DNA of 61,786 nucleotides, taken from the IMG/VR virus record IMGVR_UViG_3300010885_010030, positions 1-61,786 of that record. One strand, 5' to 3'. This document shows positions 8,110 to 17,504 of this stretch, piece after piece. Position numbers and translations under genes: made by a program. Below the pieces are notes generated by a model. That model ran no database searches, had not been told where the DNA came from, and worked only from the letters and a program-made list of their open reading frames with translations. The DNA is from a virus. The stretch's first letter is position 1, and each line of letters starts with the position of its first letter.

Positions 8110-9015
8110 ATGCCCGCAATCGCAAGACGCGCAGTAACATCGGCACGCGGATATGGGATGTTTGCGAAAAAAGGTGCCCTTTCTGCTCCAACATCAGTTG
8201 AGTATCTAGTTGTTGCTGGCGGCGGTAGCGGCGGCGGGACAAGCTCGGCGCAACAATATTCTGGCGGTGGTGGTGGCGCGGGTGGTTTTAGAACGGCTAC
8301 TGGGTTGGCGGTTTCTGCCGGTAGCCCATATACCGTTACTGTCGGCGCTGGCGGCGCGGCTGTTTCTGATGGAAGAAATCAGGGCAGCGACTCTGTATTT
8401 TCAACCATCACATCGACGGGGGGCGGTGGTGGTGGTGCGCGTCCCGTAGCAAAAAACGGCACTTACGGAGCGATGGACGGCGGATCGGGCGGCGGTGCAA
8501 GTTACAACATTGCTTTTGCGGCGGGCAACACTCCCTCGACATCGCCATCGCAAGGCAATGATGGCGGGCAGTCAAGCGCCGCCGTGAACGGACAGGAAGC
8601 TGGTGGCGGAGGCGGTGCCAGTGCTGTTGGAGCTAACGGGGTGGCGGCGACTGCTGCGGGAAATGGTGGCGCGGGAACCGCATCAAGCATCTCTGGCGCA
8701 TCGGTGACATACGCTGGCGGCGGCGGGGGAGGGAGCGTCTTTTTCACGGCTGGAACAGGCGGCTCTGGCGGTGGTGGCGGCGGGGGCACTGGGTCAGGCG
8801 CAGGCACCGCTGGTACAGCAAATACTGGCGGCGGTGGCGGCGGCTGCGGTTATCTGAATTATAGTGCGGTGCAAAGCGGCGGCTCGGGCATCGTAATTAT
8901 TCGCTACGCTGATTCTTTTGCCGCTGCGGCTTCGACGACGGGTTCTCCAACAATTACGGTCGCTGGTGGTTATCGCGTTTACCAATGGACCGGAAGCGGT
9001 TCTATTACATTCTAA
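8110..9015 (+). CDS. Glycine-rich adhesin-like protein, 301 aa
   Basis: The protein carries many polyglycine runs (GGGGGAGG and similar) between short variable segments and ends in GSGIVIIRYAD and YRVYQWTGSGSITF. This matches glycine-rich domain proteins found with phage fibres, comparable to the polyglycine-sandwich adhesins of T-even phages (gp38). It probably sits at a fibre tip and binds the receptor. It follows the repetitive fibre gene by 13 bases. The assignment comes from composition and position. Confidence 0.65.
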   Translation: MPAIARRAVTSARGYGMFAKKGALSAPTSVEYLVVAGGGSGGGTSSAQQYSGGGGGAGGFRTATGLAVSAGSPYTVTVGAGGAAVSDGRNQGSDSVFSTITSTGGGGGGARPVAKNGTYGAMDGGSGGGASYNIAFAAGNTPSTSPSQGNDGGQSSAAVNGQEAGGGGGASAVGANGVAATAAGNGGAGTASSISGASVTYAGGGGGGSVFFTAGTGGSGGGGGGGTGSGAGTAGTANTGGGGGGCGYLNYSAVQSGGSGIVIIRYADSFAAAASTTGSPTITVAGGYRVYQWTGSGSITF

Positions 9016-9024
9016 AGGTTAAGA

Positions 9025-9390
9025 ATGGCTCATTTTGCAGAGATAAATGTTGATAACTTGGTGCTGCGCGTCATCGTCGTGGCAAACGCAGATACCGCCG
9101 ACGCCAACGGCGTCGAGGTAGAAAGCATTGGCACGGCTTTCTGCAACCGCCTCCTTGGCGGCACCTGGAAGCAGACCAGTTATAATGGTAATATTCGCAA
9201 GCGATACGCTGGTATCGGCTATACTTACGACGCTGGCCGGGATGCGTTTATTACCCCTCAGCCGTACCCGTCTTGGGCGCTAGACGCGAACACCGACTGG
9301 CAAGCTCCGGTGCCAATGCCGACTGACGGAAAGCGGTACAGTTGGGACGAGCCGACCCTTAGCTGGGTAGAAGTTGAAGGAATGGTCTAA
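9025..9390 (+). CDS. Conserved fibre-associated protein, 121 aa
   Basis: A small aromatic-rich protein with the order MAHFAEINVDN, SYNGNIRKRYAGIGYTYD, FITPQPYPSWALD and KRYSWDE. I recognise this pattern from many aquatic phage fibre clusters, where its role is not established. Its stop overlaps the start of the next gene by one base. It may be a fibre accessory or chaperone; this is uncertain. Confidence 0.7.
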   Translation: MAHFAEINVDNLVLRVIVVANADTADANGVEVESIGTAFCNRLLGGTWKQTSYNGNIRKRYAGIGYTYDAGRDAFITPQPYPSWALDANTDWQAPVPMPTDGKRYSWDEPTLSWVEVEGMV

Positions 9391-9734
9391 TGGCTTTTAC
9401 AGCAACGCAGTATCTATTTAAGGCGTCGTTTATTTCAGCTACGACTGCCAATACGGTTGGGAGTTATACCGTCCCGGCCAGCACCAGAGGCATGATTTTG
9501 GGCCTTACAGTGGCCAATAGTGCCACATCTAACGCCATGAATTATGCCGATATTGGTATATATAACGGGGTAGACACTTACATCATTGCTAAGAAAACGC
9601 CGATTCCCCCCGGTGGGTCCGTTGTGGCGGTCGGTGTTGAAAAACACGTACTGCCTACAGGCGGCTCTATCCAAGTGACCGCGTATGGGACTACCGGCAT
9701 TGATGCGGTTGCCACCATTGTGGAGATTACTTAG
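9390..9734 (+). CDS. Small virion-like protein, 114 aa
   Basis: A predicted beta-rich protein (TVGSYTVPAST, PGGSVVAVGVEKHVLP) of unknown function within a run of small tail/fibre genes. Proteins of this form are often small fibre or decoration subunits. It has no catalytic motif, membrane segment or signal peptide. It is coupled to its neighbours by one-base overlap or direct abutment. Confidence 0.6.
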   Translation: MAFTATQYLFKASFISATTANTVGSYTVPASTRGMILGLTVANSATSNAMNYADIGIYNGVDTYIIAKKTPIPPGGSVVAVGVEKHVLPTGGSIQVTAYGTTGIDAVATIVEIT

Positions 9735-10127
9735 ATGACAACCTTCATTGGCCGTGGGCCGGGTACATCTCCAACCACAGACTTCTTTCCGTTTAGTGCC
9801 GCGCTTGCCAGCAGCCCCGTAATTAATATTGCGGCCACAAGCGCAACGGCTGGAGGGACCACAATCCATGTGGCTGACGCCAGGGCATACGATATTCCGA
9901 TCATCTATGTTGCAAACGTAGGCTCTACATCAAACGTGGTTGCCTTTTTGCAAATGGGGTCTACAGCAACCACTCAATCTATACCGATTACTATTGCGAC
10001 ATCTTCATACGCCTTAATCCAACCCGGCACGCCTATCAGTGGAAGCGGCACGATTGGTATTTGGTGTTCGGCTAGTGGCGTTGTCGCCTACGGCGGTGTG
10101 ACGCGAACTTATACAGCTTCAGCGTAG
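9735..10127 (+). CDS. Small virion-like protein, 130 aa
   Basis: A Thr/Ser/Ala/Ile-rich, beta-rich protein directly abutting the previous gene. Nothing identifies a function. Codon use and spacing match the surrounding structural genes, so it is probably another small particle-surface subunit. Confidence 0.55.
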   Translation: MTTFIGRGPGTSPTTDFFPFSAALASSPVINIAATSATAGGTTIHVADARAYDIPIIYVANVGSTSNVVAFLQMGSTATTQSIPITIATSSYALIQPGTPISGSGTIGIWCSASGVVAYGGVTRTYTASA

Positions 10128-10134
10128 GTGCATC

Positions 10135-10503
10135 ATGGGCACTCCTATGACGCCGTTCTTCCCACCGGCACCCGCATTTTCTGCAAGTTTGGTTTCTTTT
10201 TCCGCAACTCTGTCTGCTGCTGGAACCCTTAACTTAACATCAGAGCAAGCTAGAAATAATATTTTTAGAATAACAGGCACGGCAACTTTAGGCGCTCCAT
10301 GGAACGTGCTCCTTCCAACCACAGGACAAGCTAAAGATTATGTTATCCAAAACGCTTGGACGGGGACGGGTCGCATTGTGTGGGGCACGGCAGGGGCGGC
10401 TAATTTTGAAGTTTTTTCCGGCCTAACTATGACCGCCGCCCTGACTTTGGGGACGACGCCTGCTCTTAACGCGTCTTCAGCAACGAGCGTGGTTTACCCG
10501 TAA
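10135..10503 (+). CDS. Small virion-like protein, 122 aa
   Basis: A beta-rich protein (SLVSFSATLSAAGTLNLT, NNIFRITGTATLG). The middle resembles short domains that recur in fibre genes (proteins that model a missing or background value along a repeat). No function is recognised. The stop overlaps the next ATG by one base. Alternative in-frame ATG at 10147 cannot be excluded. Confidence 0.55.
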   Translation: MGTPMTPFFPPAPAFSASLVSFSATLSAAGTLNLTSEQARNNIFRITGTATLGAPWNVLLPTTGQAKDYVIQNAWTGTGRIVWGTAGAANFEVFSGLTMTAALTLGTTPALNASSATSVVYP

Positions 10504-11165
10504 TGCCGACCGCAATGACCTTCACCAGTCTGCAAGCCGATGTTCGTTCGTACTGCGAACGCGGCGGATCGGCTGTTGATACGCAGTTCAATGCTCAGCT
10601 TCCTGGGTTTATTAATCTGCGTGAGCGTCAGATCGCGCGCGAACTTAAAATCCAAGGTTTTATTAATAACGTAAGCACCGCGTACACAACGTCGGTTGGT
10701 GTTTACCAAAAGCCAACCCGTTGGCGTGAAACCATCAGCATCAATGTTGGAACCAACATCGGCACAGCGACGACGTTCAACACGCGCGTTACGCTTCTGC
10801 CGCGTTCGTATGAATACGTCCGTACATATTGGCCGGATGACACTCAAACCGGCACGCCCAAGTATTATGCGGACTACGACTACAACCACTTTATCTTTGT
10901 GCCTACGCCGTCAACGACGTTTCCGTATGAAATTAACTACTGGCAACTTCTTCCGTTGTTGGATGACACGTTGCAAACAAACTGGCTGACGGAATACGCG
11001 CCCAACGCCTTGCTCCACGGCACGTTGGTTGAGGCGTTCACGTATCTGAAGAACCCAGAACAGGCCGCTGCTTGGTCCCAGTTTTATGACCGCGATATGG
11101 CCGCATTGAATAGCGAGGACTTGCAGAAGATTCTCGACCGCGCACAGAAAAGGAATACGTCGTGA
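10503..11165 (+). CDS. SU10-type phage adaptor protein
   Basis: This 220-residue protein resembles the adaptor family of SU10-like and related short-tailed phages, which joins the portal/head to the nozzle. Supporting features are an N-terminal helix (SLQADVRSYCERGG), NLRERQIARELKIQG near residue 40, a central beta region with RSYEYVRTYWPD, and YEINYWQLLPLL, then a helical end with EYAPNALLHGTLVEAFTYLK. It lies upstream of the nozzle-like gene, as expected. Confidence 0.72.
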   Translation: MPTAMTFTSLQADVRSYCERGGSAVDTQFNAQLPGFINLRERQIARELKIQGFINNVSTAYTTSVGVYQKPTRWRETISINVGTNIGTATTFNTRVTLLPRSYEYVRTYWPDDTQTGTPKYYADYDYNHFIFVPTPSTTFPYEINYWQLLPLLDDTLQTNWLTEYAPNALLHGTLVEAFTYLKNPEQAAAWSQFYDRDMAALNSEDLQKILDRAQKRNTS

Positions 11166-12328
11166 CCAGTTTTACACAAGTATTCGGCGGCGGAACGCTT
11201 GACCCAGCACAGCCTAGTTATAAATCTTACAGCGCCACCTCCAGCATTACGTCCGTATGGCCGACTGAAGCCTCGACCAGCCAGAACGTAGTCGCGGCGA
11301 TCAACGACATCAGCTTTGGCACCACGACTAGCCTTACCTTCACATTGCCGCCAGCCAACGAAGTCTCGGTTGGCTACAACATGCTGTTCAACAACGTGGG
11401 CACCAGCGCCTTCACGGTGTTGGCTAACGGCGGCGGCACGATTCTAACCGCTACCGCTGGCGCGGCATGGTCGGCATATGTAACAGACAACAGCACGGCG
11501 TCCGGCGCGTATCGTGTTTATCAGGCTGGCGCTGGTACATCGGCGGCTGCCGCAGGATCGCTTGCTGGCCTTGGCATCAAGGCGATTGGTAGCCTTCTAA
11601 ATCAACAATATCCTGCGTTCACGGTCGCGGCGAGTACGCTTCTTACAACGGACTACCGTGCGGCCACGGTCGTTTACACGGGCGGCGCGGGTACGTTTAC
11701 GTTTGATCCATTGGCCACACTTACCACCGGCTGGTTTGTAAACCTTGTGAACCAGGGCACCGGCGCTCTCATTCTTACGCCGCCTAGCGGGACCATTGAT
11801 GGTGTCGCTACAAAGACCATGAATCCTGGCGATAGCTGCATTGTTACGACCAACGGTTCTAATATGTTTACCGTTGGTTTTGGACAGGATGCGGTTTATG
11901 CGTTTTCGTTTATTACGATCAGTCTTGCTGGCTTTAGCGGTAATTACACATTAAGCGGTTCAGAACTTAACAAAACAGCCGTTCAATTTACCGGCGCTAT
12001 TGTTGGCGCGGTAAACATTATTGTTCCGTTTACAGCGCAACAATACTGGGTTGATAACTCAACGACTGGCGGCACTGGTTTTACGTTCCTTGTAAAAACA
12101 TCAACGCAAACCGGCGGCGCAGATGTCACCAATGACGGCACTAGCCCAAGACGCGAAATTTTGTATTCTAACGCGACGATTGTTGTAAACGCCGATACAA
12201 CAGGACTCAGCACGCCATTGGGTATTGTTGACGGCGGTACTGGCGCTTCGACTGCCAGCCAAGCGTTGATTAACCTCGGCGCTCCGTCAATTCTTGACGC
12301 TGTATCTTACTCATTGATCTTCAGCTAA
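11162..12328 (+). CDS. Fibre-like structural protein, 388 aa
   Basis: A beta-rich Thr/Gly/Ala protein. The C-terminal region contains GIVDGGTGASTASQALINLGA, a motif very common near ends of phage tail fibre domains. It probably forms a head or tail fibre. The start overlaps the adaptor stop (GTGA) and the stop overlaps the nozzle start, so it is part of the tail operon. No enzymatic domain is visible. Confidence 0.65.
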   Translation: MTSFTQVFGGGTLDPAQPSYKSYSATSSITSVWPTEASTSQNVVAAINDISFGTTTSLTFTLPPANEVSVGYNMLFNNVGTSAFTVLANGGGTILTATAGAAWSAYVTDNSTASGAYRVYQAGAGTSAAAAGSLAGLGIKAIGSLLNQQYPAFTVAASTLLTTDYRAATVVYTGGAGTFTFDPLATLTTGWFVNLVNQGTGALILTPPSGTIDGVATKTMNPGDSCIVTTNGSNMFTVGFGQDAVYAFSFITISLAGFSGNYTLSGSELNKTAVQFTGAIVGAVNIIVPFTAQQYWVDNSTTGGTGFTFLVKTSTQTGGADVTNDGTSPRREILYSNATIVVNADTTGLSTPLGIVDGGTGASTASQALINLGAPSILDAVSYSLIFS

Positions 12329-13884
12329 TGGCCGATCTGGTTCCTCTAAAGATAGCCTCTCAGCCAGGGTGCAAACGCGACGGCACGCTTCTGGAGGGAG
12401 AGAATTATGTCGATACGCAATGGTGCCGCTTTCAGTTGCGTAAGGGTTTGCCGCGCAAGATGGGTGGCTATCGTCGTTTGACGGCTGAGCTGTCCGGCAT
12501 CTCTCGCGGCCTTAACGTCTTTAACAGCGACTTAAACACCTACACCCACTCCGGTTGGTCCGCTGGGTTGGAGCGTTTCATACTAGATCAGAACGGCAAT
12601 GTGTCGTCCATTTCTGACAGAACGCCGGTAGGTTTTGCGGCTGATGCAAAGAACCTTTGGCAGTTTGATGTTTTGTATAGTGGGGCAGACGTAACCTCCG
12701 TCTTACTTGCTCATGCCGCACCTAATTTAACTGACATTGCAGCAACGACAGACGCGCCGGTTTATTACGGAGATGTTCTAGGCACTGGCGCATTAATACC
12801 AACGGGATCGCCTGATGTATCTGGCGGCGTTATGGCTCTTGGAGCCTTTGCTGTTAGCTACGGAAATGATGGTGTAATTAATTACACTTCAGATAGCAGC
12901 CCTAACGATGTTACCGGAATTTGGGAAAGCGTTAGGCCAACAGCTTCAAAGTTAGTGTATGGACTCCCTGTTCGTGCCGGTGCTGGTAATGGTCCGTCTG
13001 GCTTGATCTGGGGCATTGATTCCCTTATCCGCATGACATATGTGGGCGGGACTGCAACATTCAATTTTGACAACATCACCTCTGCCTACAGCCTACTGTC
13101 CTCTCAGTGCGTCATTGAGTATGACGGTATTTATTACTGGGCTGGCATAGATCACTTCTTGAGTTTTAACGGTGTTATTCAAGAAGTTGAAAACGGCATG
13201 AACCTTAACTGGTTCTACGACAACCTGAACTACGCTCAGTCGCAGAAAGTGTTCGCGTTTAAGGTTCCTCGGTGGGGCGAAATCTGGTGGTGCTATCCGC
13301 GTGGCACTGCTACCGAATGTACCCATGCCGTAATTTATAACGTCAGGCTATCTCGTATGCTTGGGTATGCGGTTTGGTATGACACCGAGCTTCCCAACGA
13401 TGGCCGTTCGGCTGGCCAGTTCGCGCGCGTGTTCCGTTCACCGTTGATGACGGGGACAAAGATGGACCCAACCACCCTCAAGTACAAACTCTGGCAGCAT
13501 GAGTTTGGCACCGACAACATTGACGGCAACTACACACTAGCCGTCCAATCTTACTTTGAAACCAACGCCATCTGGCCAGCCGAGATGCAGGGCAACAGTA
13601 ACCGTGGTCTGTACGTGGATTACTTTGAACCGGACTTCATACAGTCTGGGGATATGACCGTCCAAGTAACCGGCTCGTATTCTAACGCCCGCGCGCCCCA
13701 AGTTAGTAGCGACCCCATATCGTTCCCGGCGACGGCCACCTCGGCTGAAGATCAGGTTGTCTATATTCGTGAGCAGCGCCGTCAGATGCGCTTTAAGTTT
13801 GAAAGCAACGTCGTGGGCGGTAACTACGAGATGGGCGATACGATTGCCCAAGTCAGGCCAGCCGATGGCAGGATAACCTCGTAA
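12328..13884 (+). CDS. P22 gp10-like nozzle / packaged-DNA stabilisation protein
   Basis: This 518-residue protein has the N-terminal pattern of the P22 gp10 family: LVPLKIASQPG, then a short link, then VDTQWCRFQLRKGLPRKMGG with an aromatic position next. The rest alternates beta strands with aromatic/Gly turns, as in beta-propeller nozzle proteins. In P22 this hexamer follows gp4 and closes the tail. The length is close to the family norm (~470-500). A short tail is therefore expected. Confidence 0.75.
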   Translation: MADLVPLKIASQPGCKRDGTLLEGENYVDTQWCRFQLRKGLPRKMGGYRRLTAELSGISRGLNVFNSDLNTYTHSGWSAGLERFILDQNGNVSSISDRTPVGFAADAKNLWQFDVLYSGADVTSVLLAHAAPNLTDIAATTDAPVYYGDVLGTGALIPTGSPDVSGGVMALGAFAVSYGNDGVINYTSDSSPNDVTGIWESVRPTASKLVYGLPVRAGAGNGPSGLIWGIDSLIRMTYVGGTATFNFDNITSAYSLLSSQCVIEYDGIYYWAGIDHFLSFNGVIQEVENGMNLNWFYDNLNYAQSQKVFAFKVPRWGEIWWCYPRGTATECTHAVIYNVRLSRMLGYAVWYDTELPNDGRSAGQFARVFRSPLMTGTKMDPTTLKYKLWQHEFGTDNIDGNYTLAVQSYFETNAIWPAEMQGNSNRGLYVDYFEPDFIQSGDMTVQVTGSYSNARAPQVSSDPISFPATATSAEDQVVYIREQRRQMRFKFESNVVGGNYEMGDTIAQVRPADGRITS

Positions 13885-14129
13885 TGGGCACCCATGTCAT
13901 ATCCCCGCAGGGTATGAACGCCGTGGAGTGGACGGGGGCTATGGCCATGTATATGGACAAATTTGGCTCTTTGCCCAATCTCCAGCGGTCTGAAGACTGG
14001 AAATCCTGGGGCGCTGCGGCGTTACTTTTGCCGTCCCTTAATGCTATAGTTCTGCCCAATCCATACGATTTTTCAGACTTCGATACCTGGGCGCAACGCT
14101 TTGTAGAAATATTGGCGAGTCGAACATGA
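13884..14129 (+). CDS. Hypothetical tail-module protein, 81 aa
   Basis: A small soluble protein with aromatic residues (YMDKFGSLP, SDFDTWAQRFVEIL) and no recognised domain. It overlaps both neighbours by a few bases, so it is co-translated with the nozzle and ejection genes. The function is unknown; in similar phages this position holds a small tail needle or ejection partner. Confidence 0.6.
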   Translation: MGTHVISPQGMNAVEWTGAMAMYMDKFGSLPNLQRSEDWKSWGAAALLLPSLNAIVLPNPYDFSDFDTWAQRFVEILASRT

Positions 14130-15436
14130 CTATGGGTTTAGTACAGGCGGCTAGGCAGATTGAGGCGCAAGGCCGTGGGCCGGATAAGAGCCTCGCGCAC
14201 ATCTCGCCCGATGAATCCGCCATGCTGGATTACATGCAGGGCGGTCGGCGTGTGAACCCGGTCACGGGTCTGGCCGAGTACGGCGCGTTTGGTAACATTT
14301 TGAAGGCCGTTGCCAAGATCGGCGCGTCTACGGTTGGCTTTATGTACGGCGGTCCTTTGGGTGCCGCTGCTGCCAGCGCGGCTGTGTCTAAGCTGACGGG
14401 TGACTCTTGGAAGTCTGCGCTGACGACCGGCGCTATTTCAGGGCTAACGTCTGGGCTTGGTAGCTACGCAAGTGGCACTAGAGGGTTGTCAGACCTTGCT
14501 ACAACTACTGGCAATGAGATAGCGGCTAAAGCGGCTGCGGCTGCGGCTGGTGCAGCCGGAAGCGCGGCTGGCGCTAGTGCGCCGACTTTAGGCGCTACCC
14601 CAGGCTTTTATAGTGGATTGCAAAATGCTGCGCCTATGGCCTCTGTGGCACCTTCTACAATTTCCTCATTAGCGCCCGCCTCAACAACTTCTGTTTTTAG
14701 TCCTTTGACGGGGTATAGTGGTTCCCTGGCCGCTGCCTCAGCCCCCGCGTCTTCTGCCTTTATCCCCGCCGCCCCTTTGGCTGGGTTTGGCGGGTCCTTT
14801 GCTGCCGCCGCCCCTGCCGCCCCCGCCGCTGCAACCGGCTTCGGGGTGCTGGCTCCGTCTAACATTATGAACGCCGGATACGGCGTTTTAGGTGCTGGCC
14901 TTGGCGCTGCCATTCCAAACCAACCAAGACCCGCCGCACCCCTGCCTATGCGTGATCCACCTCCGCCGTATGACCCCAACAATATATTTCCTTGGATGCG
15001 GCCTAATCGCGGTGGCTTGCTGACTGGACAAAGCCCTGTTTACAAACCCGCGCCTATGCCTATGTATGATCCAAACATGGGCTACGCTGATGGTGGCGAT
15101 GTTGCCCCTGTTGGCATGGGCCTTCCGCCGTCTGCTGCCATGCCGCAGCTTATGTCTGCCGCATTGACGGGCTATATGAACGCTCGTGGCGGTGGCCGCA
15201 TCAATGGTCCTGGCGATGGTAAGAGCGACGACATTCCGGCGATGCTTTCGGTTGGCGAACACGTAATTGACGCAGCCACGGTTTCAGACCTTGGCAACGG
15301 CGACAACAACACCGGCCATAAGCGGATTGAGCAAATGAAGCAAAAAATCCGCAACAATGCTGGTCGCAAAAATCCCCGCAAAGCCTCGCCTAAACAAAAG
15401 GGTCTTGGACTTTTGTTACAAAGCGCACGGGCGTAG
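14126..15436 (+). CDS. Putative ejection protein 1 (Ala/Gly/Pro-rich), 436 aa
   Basis: The protein starts with a helical region and a Gly/Ala segment near residues 65-130 (SKLTGDSWKSALTTGAISG) that could insert in a membrane. A long Ala/Pro/Ser linker follows, then YADGGDV. Near residues 355-395 is the motif GDGKSDDIPAMLSVGEHVID, which recurs in phage internal or ejected virion proteins. The C-terminus is basic. The first of four consecutive large genes upstream of lysis, it probably forms part of the DNA-ejection conduit. Confidence 0.6.
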   Translation: MTMGLVQAARQIEAQGRGPDKSLAHISPDESAMLDYMQGGRRVNPVTGLAEYGAFGNILKAVAKIGASTVGFMYGGPLGAAAASAAVSKLTGDSWKSALTTGAISGLTSGLGSYASGTRGLSDLATTTGNEIAAKAAAAAAGAAGSAAGASAPTLGATPGFYSGLQNAAPMASVAPSTISSLAPASTTSVFSPLTGYSGSLAAASAPASSAFIPAAPLAGFGGSFAAAAPAAPAAATGFGVLAPSNIMNAGYGVLGAGLGAAIPNQPRPAAPLPMRDPPPPYDPNNIFPWMRPNRGGLLTGQSPVYKPAPMPMYDPNMGYADGGDVAPVGMGLPPSAAMPQLMSAALTGYMNARGGGRINGPGDGKSDDIPAMLSVGEHVIDAATVSDLGNGDNNTGHKRIEQMKQKIRNNAGRKNPRKASPKQKGLGLLLQSARA

Positions 15437-15446
15437 GAGATAACAC

Positions 15447-17504
15447 ATGGCCTCACCGACAGTTTCTAGTTCCACCAACGTAACCACTTCAACTATACAA
15501 AATAGACCTGACGCGGCTACGGAAGCGTTTCGCAACGCCATATACCCAGGCCTCGTAGATCTGGCTAGGCGTACGCCTCGCGTTTATGGGTCAACCATTG
15601 ATGAAGAAAACATCCAATACCCTTTATACAATCCTGATGGCAGCCCAAGGCTTGATCCAGTTACTCAACAGCCAATGTTTGAGACTGTATTTAAGCGTGA
15701 CCCTAACGCCCCTCTTACGGCTGGTACAGACCCTACAACTCAGGGCGCGATTGACATTGCAACGGCCAATGCTGCTATCCGCTCGGGCCAAGGCGCTGGC
15801 CTCGGTGACGTAGGGCGCGGCAGGGCCAACATCGGCGCTGCCTCTGGCATGGACATCTCCGGCGCGGGTGCGCCCGCCTTTGACCAAGCTGGTGGGGCTT
15901 ACGGCAGAGCAGCCGGGATGGACGTTTACGGCGCTGGTGCGCCTGCTTATGGGCAGGCTGGCACGGCCTACGATAGGGCCGCTGGCATGGACATCTATGG
16001 GGCTGGTGCGGGTGCCTATGGACAGGCCAGCGACTCTTTGTACGATGCCAACCAGATGGACATCTATGGGGCTGGTGTAGGAGATTACAACCGGGCTGGA
16101 GGTTTTTATGACCAAGCCGCTGCGGGGCGATCCGGTCTAGCGGGACAGGGCCAGTTCGATGCCGCTACAGGGATGTATAACCGTGCCGCCGATACTGACA
16201 CCGCCGGTCAATATCAGCCGTATGGCGCTGCCGCTACCAATCTGTATGGGCAATCTACGGATGCCCTGGGGCTGTCTTCGGCGTCACCGTACCTACAGGC
16301 GGCTGGACAGTCTTCTGCCCAAAACCTTGGGCAGTACATGAATCCATATAACGAACAGGTAACAAACCGCATCGCGCAACTTGGGGCGCGGAACCTGTCC
16401 GAAAATATCCTGCCTTCTATTGGCAGTGACTTTATCAAGGCCGGTGGCTACGGCTCCACCCGTCAGCGCGATCTAATTGGCCGTGCGGCGCGGGATACCC
16501 AAGAGTCTATTTTGGGCCAACAGGCGCAGGCGCTTCAGCAGGGCTACGGGCAAGCACTTACGGCCTCTGCGGGCGATCTGTCGCGGTACGGCACCTTGGC
16601 CGGTACAGCAGGCCAACTTGGCACTCAGCAGCAGCAGCTTCTACAGGGTGCCGCTAGCGGTATTAGTGGAGTTGGCCAAGCAGGGGCAGGGTTCTCTGCT
16701 GCCGACGCGGCGCGTCAGCTTCAGGCGGGCCAGGGCATCTCCGAAATTGGCCGGTCCAACATTCAAGCCAGCCAGGATGACTATCAGCGTATGCTTGCTG
16801 CCGGTCAGGGAATAGCCAATCTCGGCACCGCCCGCAGCAATGCGATGCAAGCCAATGCAGCTAACAAGATCGCCGTTGGTGCGGGTCGGGCAAATGTTGC
16901 CGCTGGCCTCGGTAACTTGATGCAAGCTAATGCGGCTAACCAAGTCGCTGTTGGAGCAGGGCGGGCGAACGTCGGCGCTGGCCTTGGTAATCTGATGCAA
17001 GCCAATCAAGCAGGGCAGGTCGCCGTTGGTGCGGGCCAAGCTAATCTTGGTACTGCTCGTGGTAACTTGATGCAGGCCGACCAAGCAGGTCAGCTTGCGG
17101 CGGGACAGGCTAACATTGGTCTGGGTCAGACCACTCAGAAGATGGGCCTTACGGACGCCGCTGCGTTGCAGTCGGTTGGTGAGTCTCAACTAGCCCAGGA
17201 GCAGCGCGTTATCGACGCCAACAGGGCGCAGGTTGGCGCAGAAAACGCCGCACCGTTCTACAATGTCGGGCAGGCGTCCACCATCGCGGCGGGCGCACCG
17301 GCAGGCGGAACGTCTGGGGTGAGCGCCACATCTGCACCCGGCGCAAGCACGTTAGGCCAGATTGCAGGGGCGGCGGCTACTGGCATTGGCGCTTATGGCG
17401 CTCTTAAGGCCAAAGGCGGCGCGATCAAGAAGGGTTCGCTAAAGAAGGCCAGCTACGGCAAGCTGCCGAAACGTGGGCTTAGTATGTTTGCGAGGGCTGC
17501 ATAA
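15447..17504 (+). CDS. Putative ejection protein 2 with two repeat arrays, 685 aa
   Basis: A Gly/Ala/Gln-rich, mostly helical protein. Residues ~130-210 hold tandem repeats built on MDIYGAGAPAYGQAG, and residues ~450-545 hold repeats built on GNLMQANAANQVAVGAGRAN. The C-terminus is strongly basic (KKGSLKKASYGKLPKRG). Long repetitive helical proteins just before the lysozyme-domain ejection protein are typical of inner-core proteins of short-tailed phages. There is no signal peptide. The function is inferred. Confidence 0.6.
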   Translation: MASPTVSSSTNVTTSTIQNRPDAATEAFRNAIYPGLVDLARRTPRVYGSTIDEENIQYPLYNPDGSPRLDPVTQQPMFETVFKRDPNAPLTAGTDPTTQGAIDIATANAAIRSGQGAGLGDVGRGRANIGAASGMDISGAGAPAFDQAGGAYGRAAGMDVYGAGAPAYGQAGTAYDRAAGMDIYGAGAGAYGQASDSLYDANQMDIYGAGVGDYNRAGGFYDQAAAGRSGLAGQGQFDAATGMYNRAADTDTAGQYQPYGAAATNLYGQSTDALGLSSASPYLQAAGQSSAQNLGQYMNPYNEQVTNRIAQLGARNLSENILPSIGSDFIKAGGYGSTRQRDLIGRAARDTQESILGQQAQALQQGYGQALTASAGDLSRYGTLAGTAGQLGTQQQQLLQGAASGISGVGQAGAGFSAADAARQLQAGQGISEIGRSNIQASQDDYQRMLAAGQGIANLGTARSNAMQANAANKIAVGAGRANVAAGLGNLMQANAANQVAVGAGRANVGAGLGNLMQANQAGQVAVGAGQANLGTARGNLMQADQAGQLAAGQANIGLGQTTQKMGLTDAAALQSVGESQLAQEQRVIDANRAQVGAENAAPFYNVGQASTIAAGAPAGGTSGVSATSAPGASTLGQIAGAAATGIGAYGALKAKGGAIKKGSLKKASYGKLPKRGLSMFARAA

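Noticed and set aside
8502-8807. A proline-rich minus-strand frame
   Set aside because: It is simply the complement of the polyglycine codons of the adhesin-like gene.
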